Assembly (NCBI GenBank): GCA_044228245.1
Contig: JBGAVG010000006.1
Coordinates: 1-64,000, forward strand
Direction of reading: 5' to 3'
Origin: Methylotenera_A sp044228245
GTDB lineage: Bacteria > Pseudomonadota > Gammaproteobacteria > Burkholderiales > Methylophilaceae
DNA length: 64,000 nt
The translations under genes and the position numbers were made by a program. Shown piece after piece: positions 1 to 11,030 of the stretch (the first letter of the stretch is position 1; each line of letters begins with the position of its first letter). A model generated the notes under the pieces. That model saw nothing but the letters and a program-made list of their open reading frames with translations. It was not told the origin of the DNA and did not search any database.

Positions 1-1047
<1,047 letters not shown>

Positions 1048-1063
1048 ATCGTAATTGCCAAAT

Positions 1064-1096
1064 AAAAAAGCCGGACATCATGTCCGGCTTTTTTAT
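1064..1096. terminator. Bidirectional intrinsic terminator between the DUF1996 gene and nuoN
   Basis: AGCCGGACAT pairs with ATGTCCGGCT around a very short loop. An A-run lies on the left and a T-run on the right, so the hairpin can end transcription from both directions. It sits between two convergent genes, 17 bases after the DUF1996 stop and about 45 bases from the nuoN stop. Confidence 0.9.
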
Positions 1097-1141
1097 TTGC
1101 TATATTTTTGCTGACAAAAACCTACATAAGAACACATTCCA

Positions 1142-2590
1142 TTATTGCAAACTTCTCCCTATTGCAGCACCACAAATATTCATTAATGTTTGCGGCATTA
1201 AACCAAGCGCAAGAAGTGCCACTGCGTTGATGCTCAGAATAAATTTCATATCATAAGGAGCGTTGATAGCCAAACTGTCTTGCGGCGCATCAAAATACAT
1301 GAGTTTCACTATACGCAGATAGTAGAATGCGCCAATCACCGCCATCAGCACTGCAAACACGACTGCCCATATATAACCCGCCTGCAAGGCTGCCTGCAAC
1401 ACGGTAAACTTGGCGTAAAAACCAATGGTAGGAGGCACGCCCGCCATGCTGAACATGGTGATAAGCATTAAAAATGCTGTCCAGGAACTACGCTGGTTAA
1501 GGCCTTTCAAGTCATCCAGATGTTCAGCCTCAAACCCCTTTCTGGATAACAATAAAATCATGCCGAAACCTGCCAGTGTCATCAGCACATAAGCGCTGAT
1601 GTAAAACAGGCTTGAAGCAAACCCATTCAGGCTTCCGCTCATCAAGCCAAACAATAAAAAACCGATGTGCGAGATGGTAGAGTATGCCAGCATTCGTTTT
1701 AAGTTGGTTTGCGCAATTGCCGTGATGTTTCCAATGGTTATTGAAAGCACCGCCATAATCAGCAGCATTTCCTGCCAGTCGGCAGTCAGCGGCTGTAAAC
1801 CTTGTGCCAGCAAACGGATAGCAATGGCAAACGCTGCAAATTTTGGCACCGAGCCGATTAGCATAGTGATACTGGTGGGCGCGCCCTGATACACATCGGG
1901 TACCCACATTTGAAACGGCACTGCGCCAAACTTAAACGCCAAACCTGCAACAATAAACACCAAGCCCAAAATCAGCACGGGATTATTGGGGCTAGATTCT
2001 TGCAGTACGCTTGTTATTTCTGTCAAGTTCAAGCTGCCGGTCATGCCGTAAATCATGCTCATGCCGTAGAGCAGCATGCCGGACGCCAACGCACCGAGTA
2101 CAAAGTATTTCATGGCGGCTTCGGAGGATTTTGCGTTATCCCGATCGAGCGCAACCAATGAATACAGGCACAGCGAGAGCAGCTCCAGCCCGATATAGAT
2201 GGTCAGCATACTTTGGCCGGACACCATGATCATCATACCCAGCACCGAAAACAAGACCAGCGCATAATACTCGCCGCGGAACATATTGCGCAGCTGGATG
2301 TATTGCCGCGTGTACACAAACATCACTGAAGTTCCCAATAAAATCATCAGCTTGAGTACATCGCTTAAAGTGTCATCGACAAACATGCCGCTGAACGCAT
2401 ATCCTACAGCAGGCGTGTGTGTACCCACAGTGAAATAGGCCGCTGCAAACAAAGTAAATTGCGCCAACCCATAAATAACAATTTTGTTTTTAGGCTTTAA
2501 GAACAAATCTGCCAGTAAAATAACCATTGCCATACCCAGCACGGTAAGTTCAGGCAATACAGCCATCAGATCGAATTGAATATTTTCCAT
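1142..2590 (-). CDS. nuoN: NADH-quinone oxidoreductase subunit N
   Basis: One of the three antiporter-like membrane subunits of complex I (NuoL/M/N), thought to move protons across the inner membrane. The protein has 482 residues and many hydrophobic helices. A conserved Lys-rich helix (TNLKRMLAYSTISHIG) and the FSMAGVPPTIGFYAKF motif are typical of the family. I chose the ATG at 2590, which begins MENIQFDL two bases after the nuoM stop. An in-frame ATG at 2641 would overlap nuoM by almost 50 bases and adds residues unlike NuoN. It is the last gene of the operon and is followed by the terminator at 1064-1096. Confidence 0.96.
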   Translation of the reverse strand: MENIQFDLMAVLPELTVLGMAMVILLADLFLKPKNKIVIYGLAQFTLFAAAYFTVGTHTPAVGYAFSGMFVDDTLSDVLKLMILLGTSVMFVYTRQYIQLRNMFRGEYYALVLFSVLGMMIMVSGQSMLTIYIGLELLSLCLYSLVALDRDNAKSSEAAMKYFVLGALASGMLLYGMSMIYGMTGSLNLTEITSVLQESSPNNPVLILGLVFIVAGLAFKFGAVPFQMWVPDVYQGAPTSITMLIGSVPKFAAFAIAIRLLAQGLQPLTADWQEMLLIMAVLSITIGNITAIAQTNLKRMLAYSTISHIGFLLFGLMSGSLNGFASSLFYISAYVLMTLAGFGMILLLSRKGFEAEHLDDLKGLNQRSSWTAFLMLITMFSMAGVPPTIGFYAKFTVLQAALQAGYIWAVVFAVLMAVIGAFYYLRIVKLMYFDAPQDSLAINAPYDMKFILSINAVALLALGLMPQTLMNICGAAIGRSLQ

Positions 2591-2592
2591 GC

Positions 2593-4101
2593 CTATAAAC
2601 CTGCCACCGGTAATTTGCTGATAGCCATATGGTCCAGCCATTGCATTGCACTGACGTGAGTGAAATCGGTAATGAGTTTAGGGTACACACCAAAACCAAT
2701 CACCATTAACGCTAACACTGCCAAGATTAAAAATTCACGGCGATTCAAATCCTTAAGCTCCGCCACTTTTGGATTCGCAACATCGCCGTAGAACACGCGC
2801 TTCACCATCCATAACGTATAAGCCGCGCCGAATATCAGCGTGGTTGCGGCTAAAAATGCCACCCAGAAGTTGTATTTGACCGCAGCCAGGATCACCATGA
2901 ATTCACCCACAAAGCCCGATGTGCCTGGCAAGCCGCTATTAGCCATGGCAAACAGCACCATAAACGCTGCAAAAATTGGCATGGTGTTCACCACGCCGCC
3001 GTAATCGGCGATCTGGCGGCTGTGCATGCGGTCGTACAGCACGCCTACACACAAGAACATGGCAGCCGAAATAAAGCCATGTGAAATCATCTGCACGATT
3101 GCACCTTCCAACCCTAGTTGGCTGAATATAAAAAAACCCAGCGTCACAAAACCCATATGCGAAATGGACGAATAGGCGATGAGCTTCTTCATGTCCTTTT
3201 GCACCAGCGCAACCAGTGCAATGTAAACGATGGCGATTAAAGACAGCGTGATCATGAAGCCGGATAAGTAATGCGCAGCATCGGGCGCAATCGGCATGGC
3301 AAAACGTAAAAAGCTGTAGCCGCCCAGTTTCAGCATGATCGCTGCCAGCACGACAGAGCCGCCGGTAGGTGCTTCCACGTGCGCATCTGGCAACCAGGTG
3401 TGTACCGGCCACATCGGTATTTTCACTGCGAAGGCCATGAAAAATGCCATGAAAATCAGAATTTGCTCATTCAGGCTAAGTGGCAACTGATAATAATCCG
3501 TCACTTCGAAACTGCCAGTTTTATGGAACAAAAAGATAAACGCAACCAGCATCAACAGTGAGCCTAGCAGCGTATACAGAAAGAATTTAATCGTGGCATA
3601 CACACGATTCACTCCGCCCCAGATGCCGATCACCAGGAACATGGGAATCAGCATCGCCTCCCAGAACACATAGTACAGAATGCCGTCCAGCGCGCTGAAC
3701 ACCCCAATCATCAAACCGCTCATGATTAAGAACGCAGCCATGTACTGTGCGATATTTTTTGTAATCACTTCCCATGCCGCAATCACCACAATCACGGTAG
3801 TAAAACTGGTCAGCAATATCAACGGCACAGCGATACCGTCTACCCCCAAGTGATAATTGATATTGAAGCTGGGAATCCATTGCACCATTTCCTCAAACTG
3901 GAAAGCGCCTTTAGAAAAGTCGTACTTTGTATAAAGCGGTAAAGTGGCGAAAAAAGCTGCAAGACTGCCTGCCAGCGCAAGCCAGCGCGTAAAGATCGCC
4001 TTGTTATCGCTGCCAAGCAGCAGCACGACGATACCCGCCAGTATTGGCAGCCAGATGGCCACACTCAACACATGGTGATTTAATATATTCAAGTGCAGCA
4101 T
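2593..4101 (-). CDS. nuoM: NADH-quinone oxidoreductase subunit M
   Basis: Antiporter-like membrane subunit of complex I, 502 residues, with about 14 predicted membrane helices. Family hallmarks visible are a WEAMLIPMF helix with the conserved Glu, the PVHTWLPDAHVEAPT loop and KKLIAYSSISHMG with the conserved Lys. The ATG at 4101 directly adjoins the nuoL stop (4102-4104), so translation is probably coupled. The stop is TAG at 2593-2595, two bases before nuoN. Confidence 0.97.
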   Translation of the reverse strand: MLHLNILNHHVLSVAIWLPILAGIVVLLLGSDNKAIFTRWLALAGSLAAFFATLPLYTKYDFSKGAFQFEEMVQWIPSFNINYHLGVDGIAVPLILLTSFTTVIVVIAAWEVITKNIAQYMAAFLIMSGLMIGVFSALDGILYYVFWEAMLIPMFLVIGIWGGVNRVYATIKFFLYTLLGSLLMLVAFIFLFHKTGSFEVTDYYQLPLSLNEQILIFMAFFMAFAVKIPMWPVHTWLPDAHVEAPTGGSVVLAAIMLKLGGYSFLRFAMPIAPDAAHYLSGFMITLSLIAIVYIALVALVQKDMKKLIAYSSISHMGFVTLGFFIFSQLGLEGAIVQMISHGFISAAMFLCVGVLYDRMHSRQIADYGGVVNTMPIFAAFMVLFAMANSGLPGTSGFVGEFMVILAAVKYNFWVAFLAATTLIFGAAYTLWMVKRVFYGDVANPKVAELKDLNRREFLILAVLALMVIGFGVYPKLITDFTHVSAMQWLDHMAISKLPVAGL

Positions 4102-6120
4102 TTAGTTTATTTTTATAAAGAAAGTGAGGAATAAAAACACGCCAATAATCATGGCGAACGCGTAGTGATAAATGAGCCCAGACTGCAGTTGCCGAATAAT
4201 GCCAGCAATACGGCCAATCAATCTGGCAGTCCCATTGACCATTGCGCCGTCGATCAACTGCACATCGCCAATCTGCCACAATTTATTTCCTATCCAGCGT
4301 GCACCGCCAGCAAATACGCGCTCGTTAAAGCTATCGAAGCCATATTTATTTTCTAAAATCTGGTAAATACCGTTAAAGCGCTGCTGGATACTTGCTGGAA
4401 TATCAGGACGCTTCATGTAGAAGAGCCAGGCCACAGCCACGCCGCTGGCAGCCAGCAGGAACGGCAGTGTAAGCACGCCATGCAAGGCCATGCCTACTGG
4501 AGAATGCAATATCTCATGATAATGGTGACTGAGGTGTTCCATGGCAGGATGACTGGCAGCGTCTACCATAATTGCATCTTTGAAAAAGCTGCCAAACAGC
4601 ATCGACTCTATCGCAATATATCCGATAACAAGTGAAGGGATAGCCAGCAGAATCAACGGCAGCTTTACCACCCAGCCCGGTTCATGTGGGTCATCATGAG
4701 GGGATAGTCCATGATGGTGTCCGTGATCATCGTGATGCGCGTCTTGTTTTACCTCACGCCATTTCTCTTTGCCGTGGAACACTAAAAAATAAAGCCGGAA
4801 TGAATAAAACGCCGTCACAAATACGCCCGCCAGTACCGCAAAATAAGCAAAGCCGCTACCAGGAATATTCGAGAATTTTGCCGCCTCGATAATGCTGTCT
4901 TTTGAGTAAAAACCCGCAAAAAATGGGGTGCCGATGAGTGCCAGCGAGCCAACAAGCGATGTAATCCAGGTCACCGGCATATACTTTTTCAGGTTCCCCA
5001 TATTGCGAATATCCTGGTCGTGATGCATGCCCATGATCACCGAACCTGCCGCCAGGAATAGCAAAGCTTTAAAGAAAGCGTGCGTCATTAAGTGGAAGAT
5101 TGCAACTGAATACGCCGACGCGCCAAGCGCCACTGTCATATAGCCCAGTTGCGATAGCGTGGAATAGGCCACCACGCGCTTGACGTCATTCTGGATAATG
5201 CCCAGAAAGCCCATAAACAGCGCGGTGATTGCGCCGATAATCATCACAAACGATAGGGCTGTGGTTGAAAGCTCAAACAGCGGCGACATGCGCGCCACCA
5301 TAAAAATCCCCGCTGTCACCATTGTCGCGGCGTGAATCAATGCAGAAATCGGGGTTGGGCCTTCCATCGAATCCGGCAGCCATACATGCAATGGCACTTG
5401 TGCTGATTTGCCCATCGCACCAATAAACAGCAGGATACAGGTCACGGTCATAAGCGACCAAGGCATGTTAGGAATAATGTTGACTTGCGTGCCTGCCAAT
5501 ACTGGCGCGGCCTGAAACACTGAAACGTAATCCAGACTGCCGAAGTAGTACAGCACCATGCCAATACCAAGTAAAAAGCCAAAATCTCCGACGCGGTTCA
5601 CTAGAAATGCTTTAAGATTCGCATAAATCGCAGTCGGGCGCTTATACCAGAAACCAATCAGTAAATAAGATACCAAGCCGACCGCTTCCCAGCCGAAAAA
5701 CAGCTGCATGAAATTGTTGCTCATCACCAGCATCAGCATCGAGAATGTGAACAAGGATATATAGCTAAAAAAGCGTGTATAGCCCGGATCTTCTGCCATG
5801 TAGCCAATGGTGTAAATATGCACCATGAGCGACACGAACGTCACTACCACCATCATCATAGCGCTTAAATTATCAATCAGGAAACCCACACTAAACTGGA
5901 TATCACCCGATGCAAGCCATGTGTATAGATTGCCGTTGAATATATAACCATTCAATGTTGCATTAAGCACATAAGCCGAAAGCCCAAAAGCAGCACCGAC
6001 TGCGCCGATAGTGAGCCAGTGCGCAGCCGCACGTGGCAGCTTGCGGCCAAATAAACCTACAACAGCCGCGGCAACCAAGGGCAGCAATACGATTAATATA
6101 GAGATTTGTGGCAATGTCAT
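4102..6120 (-). CDS. nuoL: NADH-quinone oxidoreductase subunit L
   Basis: Largest antiporter-like subunit of complex I, 672 residues. It has the usual NuoL layout: core helices with FFGWEAVGLVSYLLIGFW, the PLHVWLPDSMEGPTPIS loop, VKRVVAYSTLSQLG, and a long C-terminal extension ending in a terminal helix that spans the membrane arm. A His-rich loop near residues 460-480 (HHDDHGHHHG) is a local addition of unclear role. The ATG at 6120 follows nuoK by 12 bases. Confidence 0.97.
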   Translation of the reverse strand: MTLPQISILIVLLPLVAAAVVGLFGRKLPRAAAHWLTIGAVGAAFGLSAYVLNATLNGYIFNGNLYTWLASGDIQFSVGFLIDNLSAMMMVVVTFVSLMVHIYTIGYMAEDPGYTRFFSYISLFTFSMLMLVMSNNFMQLFFGWEAVGLVSYLLIGFWYKRPTAIYANLKAFLVNRVGDFGFLLGIGMVLYYFGSLDYVSVFQAAPVLAGTQVNIIPNMPWSLMTVTCILLFIGAMGKSAQVPLHVWLPDSMEGPTPISALIHAATMVTAGIFMVARMSPLFELSTTALSFVMIIGAITALFMGFLGIIQNDVKRVVAYSTLSQLGYMTVALGASAYSVAIFHLMTHAFFKALLFLAAGSVIMGMHHDQDIRNMGNLKKYMPVTWITSLVGSLALIGTPFFAGFYSKDSIIEAAKFSNIPGSGFAYFAVLAGVFVTAFYSFRLYFLVFHGKEKWREVKQDAHHDDHGHHHGLSPHDDPHEPGWVVKLPLILLAIPSLVIGYIAIESMLFGSFFKDAIMVDAASHPAMEHLSHHYHEILHSPVGMALHGVLTLPFLLAASGVAVAWLFYMKRPDIPASIQQRFNGIYQILENKYGFDSFNERVFAGGARWIGNKLWQIGDVQLIDGAMVNGTARLIGRIAGIIRQLQSGLIYHYAFAMIIGVFLFLTFFIKIN

Positions 6121-6132
6121 TTTTTTATACTT

Positions 6133-6438
6133 TTAGCCTTTTAGACTATCCAAATCATCAACGTTGATGGTGCGCAAATTGCGGAACAATACCACCAGAA
6201 TCGCCAAACCAATGGCAGATTCTGCCGCCGCAACAGTGAGGATGAAGAACACGAACACTTGGCCGGCGATGTCGTTCAGATAATGTGAAAACGTAATAAA
6301 ATTCAGATTCACAGCAAGCAGCATCAACTCAATCGCCATCAGTAGAATAATCACGTTTTTGCGATTCAGGAAAATGCCGATCACGCTGATGGCAAACAGC
6401 AGCGCACCTAAAATGAGGTAATGCGACAAACCTACCAT
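6133..6438 (-). CDS. nuoK: NADH-quinone oxidoreductase subunit K
   Basis: Small membrane subunit of complex I (101 residues, three helices), related to MrpC. Two conserved membrane glutamates expected for NuoK are visible, in AIELMLLAVN and in AAAESAIGLA. Its ATG shares one base with the nuoJ TAA stop (TAATG), a sign of translational coupling. Confidence 0.97.
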   Translation of the reverse strand: MVGLSHYLILGALLFAISVIGIFLNRKNVIILLMAIELMLLAVNLNFITFSHYLNDIAGQVFVFFILTVAAAESAIGLAILVVLFRNLRTINVDDLDSLKG

Positions 6439-7076
6439 TATTTCTTTTCCTCTATTGCGGAGTCTGGAGAGGGATCAACCTCTACCACTGCACCCATTTT
6501 TACAATGCGAATGCGATCCTGCTTTTTAACCAAAACCTGGTCAGCCGGATTCATCGACTTGCTATCTTTCCTGTCCCTTAATGTAAGCACGATTGCTGCG
6601 ACAATCGCCACCAGCAGCACGACGGAAGCGAGCTCGAATGGCAATAGATATTCGGTGTAAAGCACGCGTCCTATTTCAGCGGTGTTACTGTAATCGGCGG
6701 GCTTGCTGACCACCTTGGTAGCACCAAAATACTTGCCCCCCAATACCATCACCATCTCGACCGCCATCAGCAGGCCAATCGTGCCCGCCATGGGTAGATA
6801 TTCCCAAAAGCCTTCGCGCAGCTTGTCGATATTGATGTCCAGCATCATGACCACGAATAAAAACAGCACCATCACTGCGCCCACATATACCAAAACAAGC
6901 GCGATAGCTAAAAATTCAGCTTCCAGCAACAGCCAGATGCCTGCAGCGGTAAAAAATGCCAATACCAGGAACAATGCAGCATGCACTGGATTGCGCGTGG
7001 TGATCACGCGCAGGCCAGCAAACAGTAAAATTGCAGCTAAAGTGTAAAAAACAACATCGGTAAATACCATATTCAT
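6438..7076 (-). CDS. nuoJ: NADH-quinone oxidoreductase subunit J
   Basis: Membrane subunit of complex I, 212 residues, with five predicted helices at the N-terminal side and a hydrophilic tail. The NPVHAALFLVLAFF and VYVGAVMVLFLFVVMM segments are typical of NuoJ. The C-terminal tail of about 50 charged residues is longer than in the E. coli protein. The start overlaps the nuoI stop by one base. A second in-frame ATG two codons later is an alternative start. Confidence 0.96.
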   Translation of the reverse strand: MNMVFTDVVFYTLAAILLFAGLRVITTRNPVHAALFLVLAFFTAAGIWLLLEAEFLAIALVLVYVGAVMVLFLFVVMMLDINIDKLREGFWEYLPMAGTIGLLMAVEMVMVLGGKYFGATKVVSKPADYSNTAEIGRVLYTEYLLPFELASVVLLVAIVAAIVLTLRDRKDSKSMNPADQVLVKKQDRIRIVKMGAVVEVDPSPDSAIEEKK

Positions 7077-7567
7077 TACCTAAAGTTCTTATCTTGCGCG
7101 CGGTCTGCCGCAATTTGTTTTTCGTGCTTATCGCCCACCGCCAGCAACATTTGCTTGGTGTAAACCAAATCGCCGCGCTGCTCACCGTGGTAATCAAAAA
7201 TACGTGTTTCTACGATTGAATCTACCGGGCAAGACTCTTCGCACAGCCCGCAGAATATGCATTTGGTTAAATCGATGTCGTATCTGGTCGTTCTGCGCGT
7301 ATTGTCCTCACGCTGCTCCGATTCTATGGTAATCGCCATCGCCGGACAAACTGCCTCACATAACTTACAGGCAATGCAGCGCTCTTCGCCATTGGGGTAG
7401 CGGCGCAATGCGTGCAAGCCTCTAAACCGCGGGGATTGCGGCGTACGTTCTTCAGGATATTGAATGGTAATCTTACGTGCGAAAAAGTAGCGGCCGGTGA
7501 GCGCCATGCCTTTTAGCAGCTCCCACAGCATCAGGCTACTTAACGTGTTTTTAATCAATTTAATCAT
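7076..7567 (-). CDS. nuoI: NADH-quinone oxidoreductase subunit I
   Basis: Ferredoxin-like subunit of the complex I peripheral arm that carries clusters N6a and N6b. Two [4Fe-4S] motifs are present, CIACKLCEAVCP and CIFCGLCEESCP. I chose the ATG at 7567 (MIKLIKNT, 163 residues), one base after the nuoH stop. An ATG seven codons upstream would overlap nuoH and lacks family similarity. Confidence 0.97.
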   Translation of the reverse strand: MIKLIKNTLSSLMLWELLKGMALTGRYFFARKITIQYPEERTPQSPRFRGLHALRRYPNGEERCIACKLCEAVCPAMAITIESEQREDNTRRTTRYDIDLTKCIFCGLCEESCPVDSIVETRIFDYHGEQRGDLVYTKQMLLAVGDKHEKQIAADRAQDKNFR

Positions 7568-7568
7568 G

Positions 7569-8597
7569 CTAATGGAACAAATATCCAAGTGAAGTCTGCA
7601 TCATACCGCCGACAAAGATAATCCATACCAGCGTAATGGGAATAAATACTTTCCAGCCCAGGCGCATGATTTGGTCGTATCTATATCTAGGAAACGTTGC
7701 CCTGAACCATAAAAAGAAGAATACCAAAAAGCACATTTTTGCCAAAAACCACAAAATACTGTCAGGCAAAAAGGGGAAAGGTGATAACCAGCCGCCCAAA
7801 AACATCGTCGTCGCGAGCGCACAAACCAGCCAGATATTGGCGTATTCAGCCAGGAAAAAGATGGCAAACGCCATGCCGGAGTATTCCACATGAAAACCCG
7901 CAACAATTTCTGATTCACCCTCCGCCACGTCAAATGGCGCACGGTTAGTTTCGGCCACCGCACTAATAAAATACACAATAAATAATGGAAACAGCGGAAT
8001 AAAATACCAGTGCCAGAAGCCGCCACTCTGGCCCATGACGATTTTGCCCAAATTGAGCGAATTGGCACACATCAGCACGCCCACCAAGGCAAAGCCCATG
8101 GCAATCTCATAGGATACGATTTGTGCAGCCGAGCGCAAACTACCCAAAAAAGCGTACTTGGAGTTAGATGCCCAGCCCGCAATGATGACGCCATACACTG
8201 CGACGGACGTCATCGCCAGAATGTACAGCAAACCCGCGTCAATATTGGCGAGTACCTTGGTGCCGTCAAACGGGATCACTGCCCAGGCTGCAAAAGCTGG
8301 TGCAATCGCCAATACCGGGCCAATAAAAAACAAGGCCTTGCTGGAAGCAGTAGGTGAAATAATTTCTTTAAACAGCAGCTTTACGCCATCCGCAATCGGT
8401 TGCAGCAAGCCAAAATAACCAACGCGATTAGGCCCGATACGTACTTGCATATATCCGATGACTTTACGTTCGGCGAGCGTGAGATAAGCAATGGCGCCCA
8501 ATAGTGGCAACACAATGGCGACAATCTTTATCAGCGTCCAGCCTGTAATCTGCACCGCTGGCCACCAACTACCAAATAGATGTGCAAGCATTTCCAT
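7569..8597 (-). CDS. nuoH: NADH-quinone oxidoreductase subunit H
   Basis: Membrane subunit of complex I that forms much of the quinone chamber, 342 residues and about eight helices. Conserved segments seen are the ERKVIGYMQVRIGPNRVG loop, a SAVAETNRAPFDVAEGESE loop with several acidic residues, and the FRATFPRYRYDQ tail motif. Its ATG shares one base with the nuoG stop. A second ATG two codons later is possible. Confidence 0.97.
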   Translation of the reverse strand: MEMLAHLFGSWWPAVQITGWTLIKIVAIVLPLLGAIAYLTLAERKVIGYMQVRIGPNRVGYFGLLQPIADGVKLLFKEIISPTASSKALFFIGPVLAIAPAFAAWAVIPFDGTKVLANIDAGLLYILAMTSVAVYGVIIAGWASNSKYAFLGSLRSAAQIVSYEIAMGFALVGVLMCANSLNLGKIVMGQSGGFWHWYFIPLFPLFIVYFISAVAETNRAPFDVAEGESEIVAGFHVEYSGMAFAIFFLAEYANIWLVCALATTMFLGGWLSPFPFLPDSILWFLAKMCFLVFFFLWFRATFPRYRYDQIMRLGWKVFIPITLVWIIFVGGMMQTSLGYLFH

Positions 8598-11017
8598 TAT
8601 GCCGTTTCCGCCTCTTGCTGATTAATTGCAACGGTATATTTTTCGACCGTAATATCACCCATCAGATCGCCCAGACCGACCGAATCCTCATGCGACGCAG
8701 TCACGCGCACACAGCCCATTGCAACATGATTATCCAGTCGCACAGTGAGTATTGCGCTGCCCTTATCCTGTTTCACCAGCACAGTGTCACCCTCCGCCAA
8801 GCCCAGCTTGGCGATAAGCTCGGCACGCATACGTGCCATCGGTTTGGTGTTGTATTTGGTTTTTTGTAAAGGTGGCGAGCGGCGCACAATAGGGTCCGAT
8901 TCGTACATCGGCACCTCGCCGATGCGCTGCAAGCCTTCGTGTTTGATATTGACCTGGATTTCAACCAGTTCTTTCAGATTGTTGTTCAAACTGCGGCGCA
9001 CCACGACGGAAGGTTTTTCACCACCAAAAATCGCCTCTTTCACCTGTTCGCTGCTGTCAAAATCAAAGCCTGACAATCCTAAAGTATTCGCCAGCACACG
9101 CAACACTTTCCAGCCGGGGCGGCATTCACCCAACGGCCTGGTCACGGCCTGGAAGCTCTGTACACGCCCTTCCATGCTCATAAACGTGCCGGAAGCTTCG
9201 GTAAACGGTGCGATTGGCAATAAGACATCCGCGTTTTCCAGCGCTTCTGACTTATAGGCGGTTAGCGCCACCACACATTCAGCCTGCGCCATCGCAGCCT
9301 TCGCTAACGCCGCGTGCTGACAATCCAGCTCTGGTTCAATATTCAGCAACAAGTATGCTTTGCGAGGCACTTCCAGCATGGCTCTGGCGTGCATGCCGGT
9401 AGCGCCCGGCATTACGCCCATCAAGTGCATGCCGGTGCTGTTCGCTGCAGCAGGCAATATGCCGCCTTTTGCGCCACAGATACCGCCAATGGCCTCTGCC
9501 ATACTGTACATTTCGGTAAAACGCGGATCGCTTAATGCCATATTCCCAAGGAAAATACCTACTTTTGGCGCAACCAGGTCAACGTCACCACCCATACCCG
9601 CCATGCTTTCCGCAATGGCCTGCGTGTTGTCACGCACCTTGATATTGCCCAGCAAAAGCTCGAGCGATGGCGGCAGACATAAAGACAGACGCTGTATCTT
9701 GGACATGGCTTTGAGGATTTGCCCCAGCACGTTCACCATGTCATTGGGACGTACGATGACTTTGTGTGCAATATCCATCAGAGGGTTGTTGTCCAGCGGG
9801 CTCACAATGGAAAGCTCGGCGCCGTTATTCACTGCTTTGCGAAATCTCTGTGCCAGCAGTGGATGCTCGTTGCGCAAATTGGAGCCGATCAACAAAATAC
9901 GATCCAGTTCTTCGATTTCGTGAATATTGCAGCCCATCCAGGGTGTGCCGATGCGCCTGCCATCCAGCCTGAAATCGGTCTGGCGCAGACGGTAATCCAC
10001 GTTGCTGCAGCCCAGGCCGGTAGCCAGCTGCTTGATCAAATAGCCTTCTTCCATGGTGCTGTTTGGTGAAACCAGCACACCCAGCGATTCACCGCCGTAT
10101 TGTTTTGTGATGTCTTTTAACTGACCTGCCGCAAACTCCAGCGCGGTTTTCCAGTCGGTTTCCTGCCAGGCACCATTATGCTTAATCATTGGCGTTTTGA
10201 GTCTATCCGGGCTATTCAAGCCCTCGTAGGAAAAGCGATCACGGTCCGACAGCCAGCATTCGTTAATGCTGTCTTTTTCTCGCGGCAACACGCGCATCAC
10301 TTTGTTGTCTTTTACATGCACTTCGATATGTGAACCCAAGCCATCGTGCGGCGCAATGGATGGACGCCGCGTGAGTTCCCAACTGCGCGCGGAGTATCTG
10401 AACGGCTTGCTGGTGAGCGCGCCTACGGGACATAAATCAATAATATTGCCAGAAAGTTCTGAATTGACTGATTTGTCGACATAGGCGGTGATTTCCGCAT
10501 GCTCGCCACGGTTGATCAACCCCAGCTCCTGCATGCCGCCGACTTCTTTCAGAAAGCGCACACAGCGCGTGCATTGAATGCAGCGCGTCATATCGGTACT
10601 GATGAGCGGACCGATGTTTTTGTTCAACACTACACGTTTTTCTTCGGTGTAACGCGAACCACTGGTGCCATAAGCCACTGCAATATCCTGCAAATCACAC
10701 TCGCCTCCCTGATCGCAAATCGGACAGTCCAGCGGGTGATTGATCAGCAAAAACTCCATCACGCTTTGCTGCGCTTCAACCGCCTCTTTGCTGCGCGTAA
10801 AAATCTTCATGCCATCGACCACTGGCGTGGCACAGGCGGGTAATGGCTTGGCAAATTTTTCCACCTGCACCAGGCACATGCGGCAGTTGGCCGCGACCGA
10901 CAGTTTCTTGTGATAGCAAAAACGCGGAATCGCGATGCCAACCTTATCAGCCGCATCAATGATGGTGCTGCCGTATTCGACTTCAAGCGCTTTGCCGTCT
11001 ATTTCAATATTAACCAT
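8597..11017 (-). CDS. nuoG: NADH-quinone oxidoreductase subunit G
   Basis: Iron-sulfur subunit of the complex I electron-input arm, 806 residues. The N-terminal third has a [2Fe-2S] domain (CRMCLVQ ... ACATPV), the HPLDCPICDQGGECDLQ motif and CIQCTRCVRF for [4Fe-4S] clusters. The rest is the molybdopterin-oxidoreductase-like domain, which lacks molybdenum in this family. The gap before it in the operon, between nuoF and nuoG, is filled entirely by palindromic element A. Confidence 0.96.
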   Translation of the reverse strand: MVNIEIDGKALEVEYGSTIIDAADKVGIAIPRFCYHKKLSVAANCRMCLVQVEKFAKPLPACATPVVDGMKIFTRSKEAVEAQQSVMEFLLINHPLDCPICDQGGECDLQDIAVAYGTSGSRYTEEKRVVLNKNIGPLISTDMTRCIQCTRCVRFLKEVGGMQELGLINRGEHAEITAYVDKSVNSELSGNIIDLCPVGALTSKPFRYSARSWELTRRPSIAPHDGLGSHIEVHVKDNKVMRVLPREKDSINECWLSDRDRFSYEGLNSPDRLKTPMIKHNGAWQETDWKTALEFAAGQLKDITKQYGGESLGVLVSPNSTMEEGYLIKQLATGLGCSNVDYRLRQTDFRLDGRRIGTPWMGCNIHEIEELDRILLIGSNLRNEHPLLAQRFRKAVNNGAELSIVSPLDNNPLMDIAHKVIVRPNDMVNVLGQILKAMSKIQRLSLCLPPSLELLLGNIKVRDNTQAIAESMAGMGGDVDLVAPKVGIFLGNMALSDPRFTEMYSMAEAIGGICGAKGGILPAAANSTGMHLMGVMPGATGMHARAMLEVPRKAYLLLNIEPELDCQHAALAKAAMAQAECVVALTAYKSEALENADVLLPIAPFTEASGTFMSMEGRVQSFQAVTRPLGECRPGWKVLRVLANTLGLSGFDFDSSEQVKEAIFGGEKPSVVVRRSLNNNLKELVEIQVNIKHEGLQRIGEVPMYESDPIVRRSPPLQKTKYNTKPMARMRAELIAKLGLAEGDTVLVKQDKGSAILTVRLDNHVAMGCVRVTASHEDSVGLGDLMGDITVEKYTVAINQQEAETA

Positions 11018-11030
11018 TTACCTAATCTCT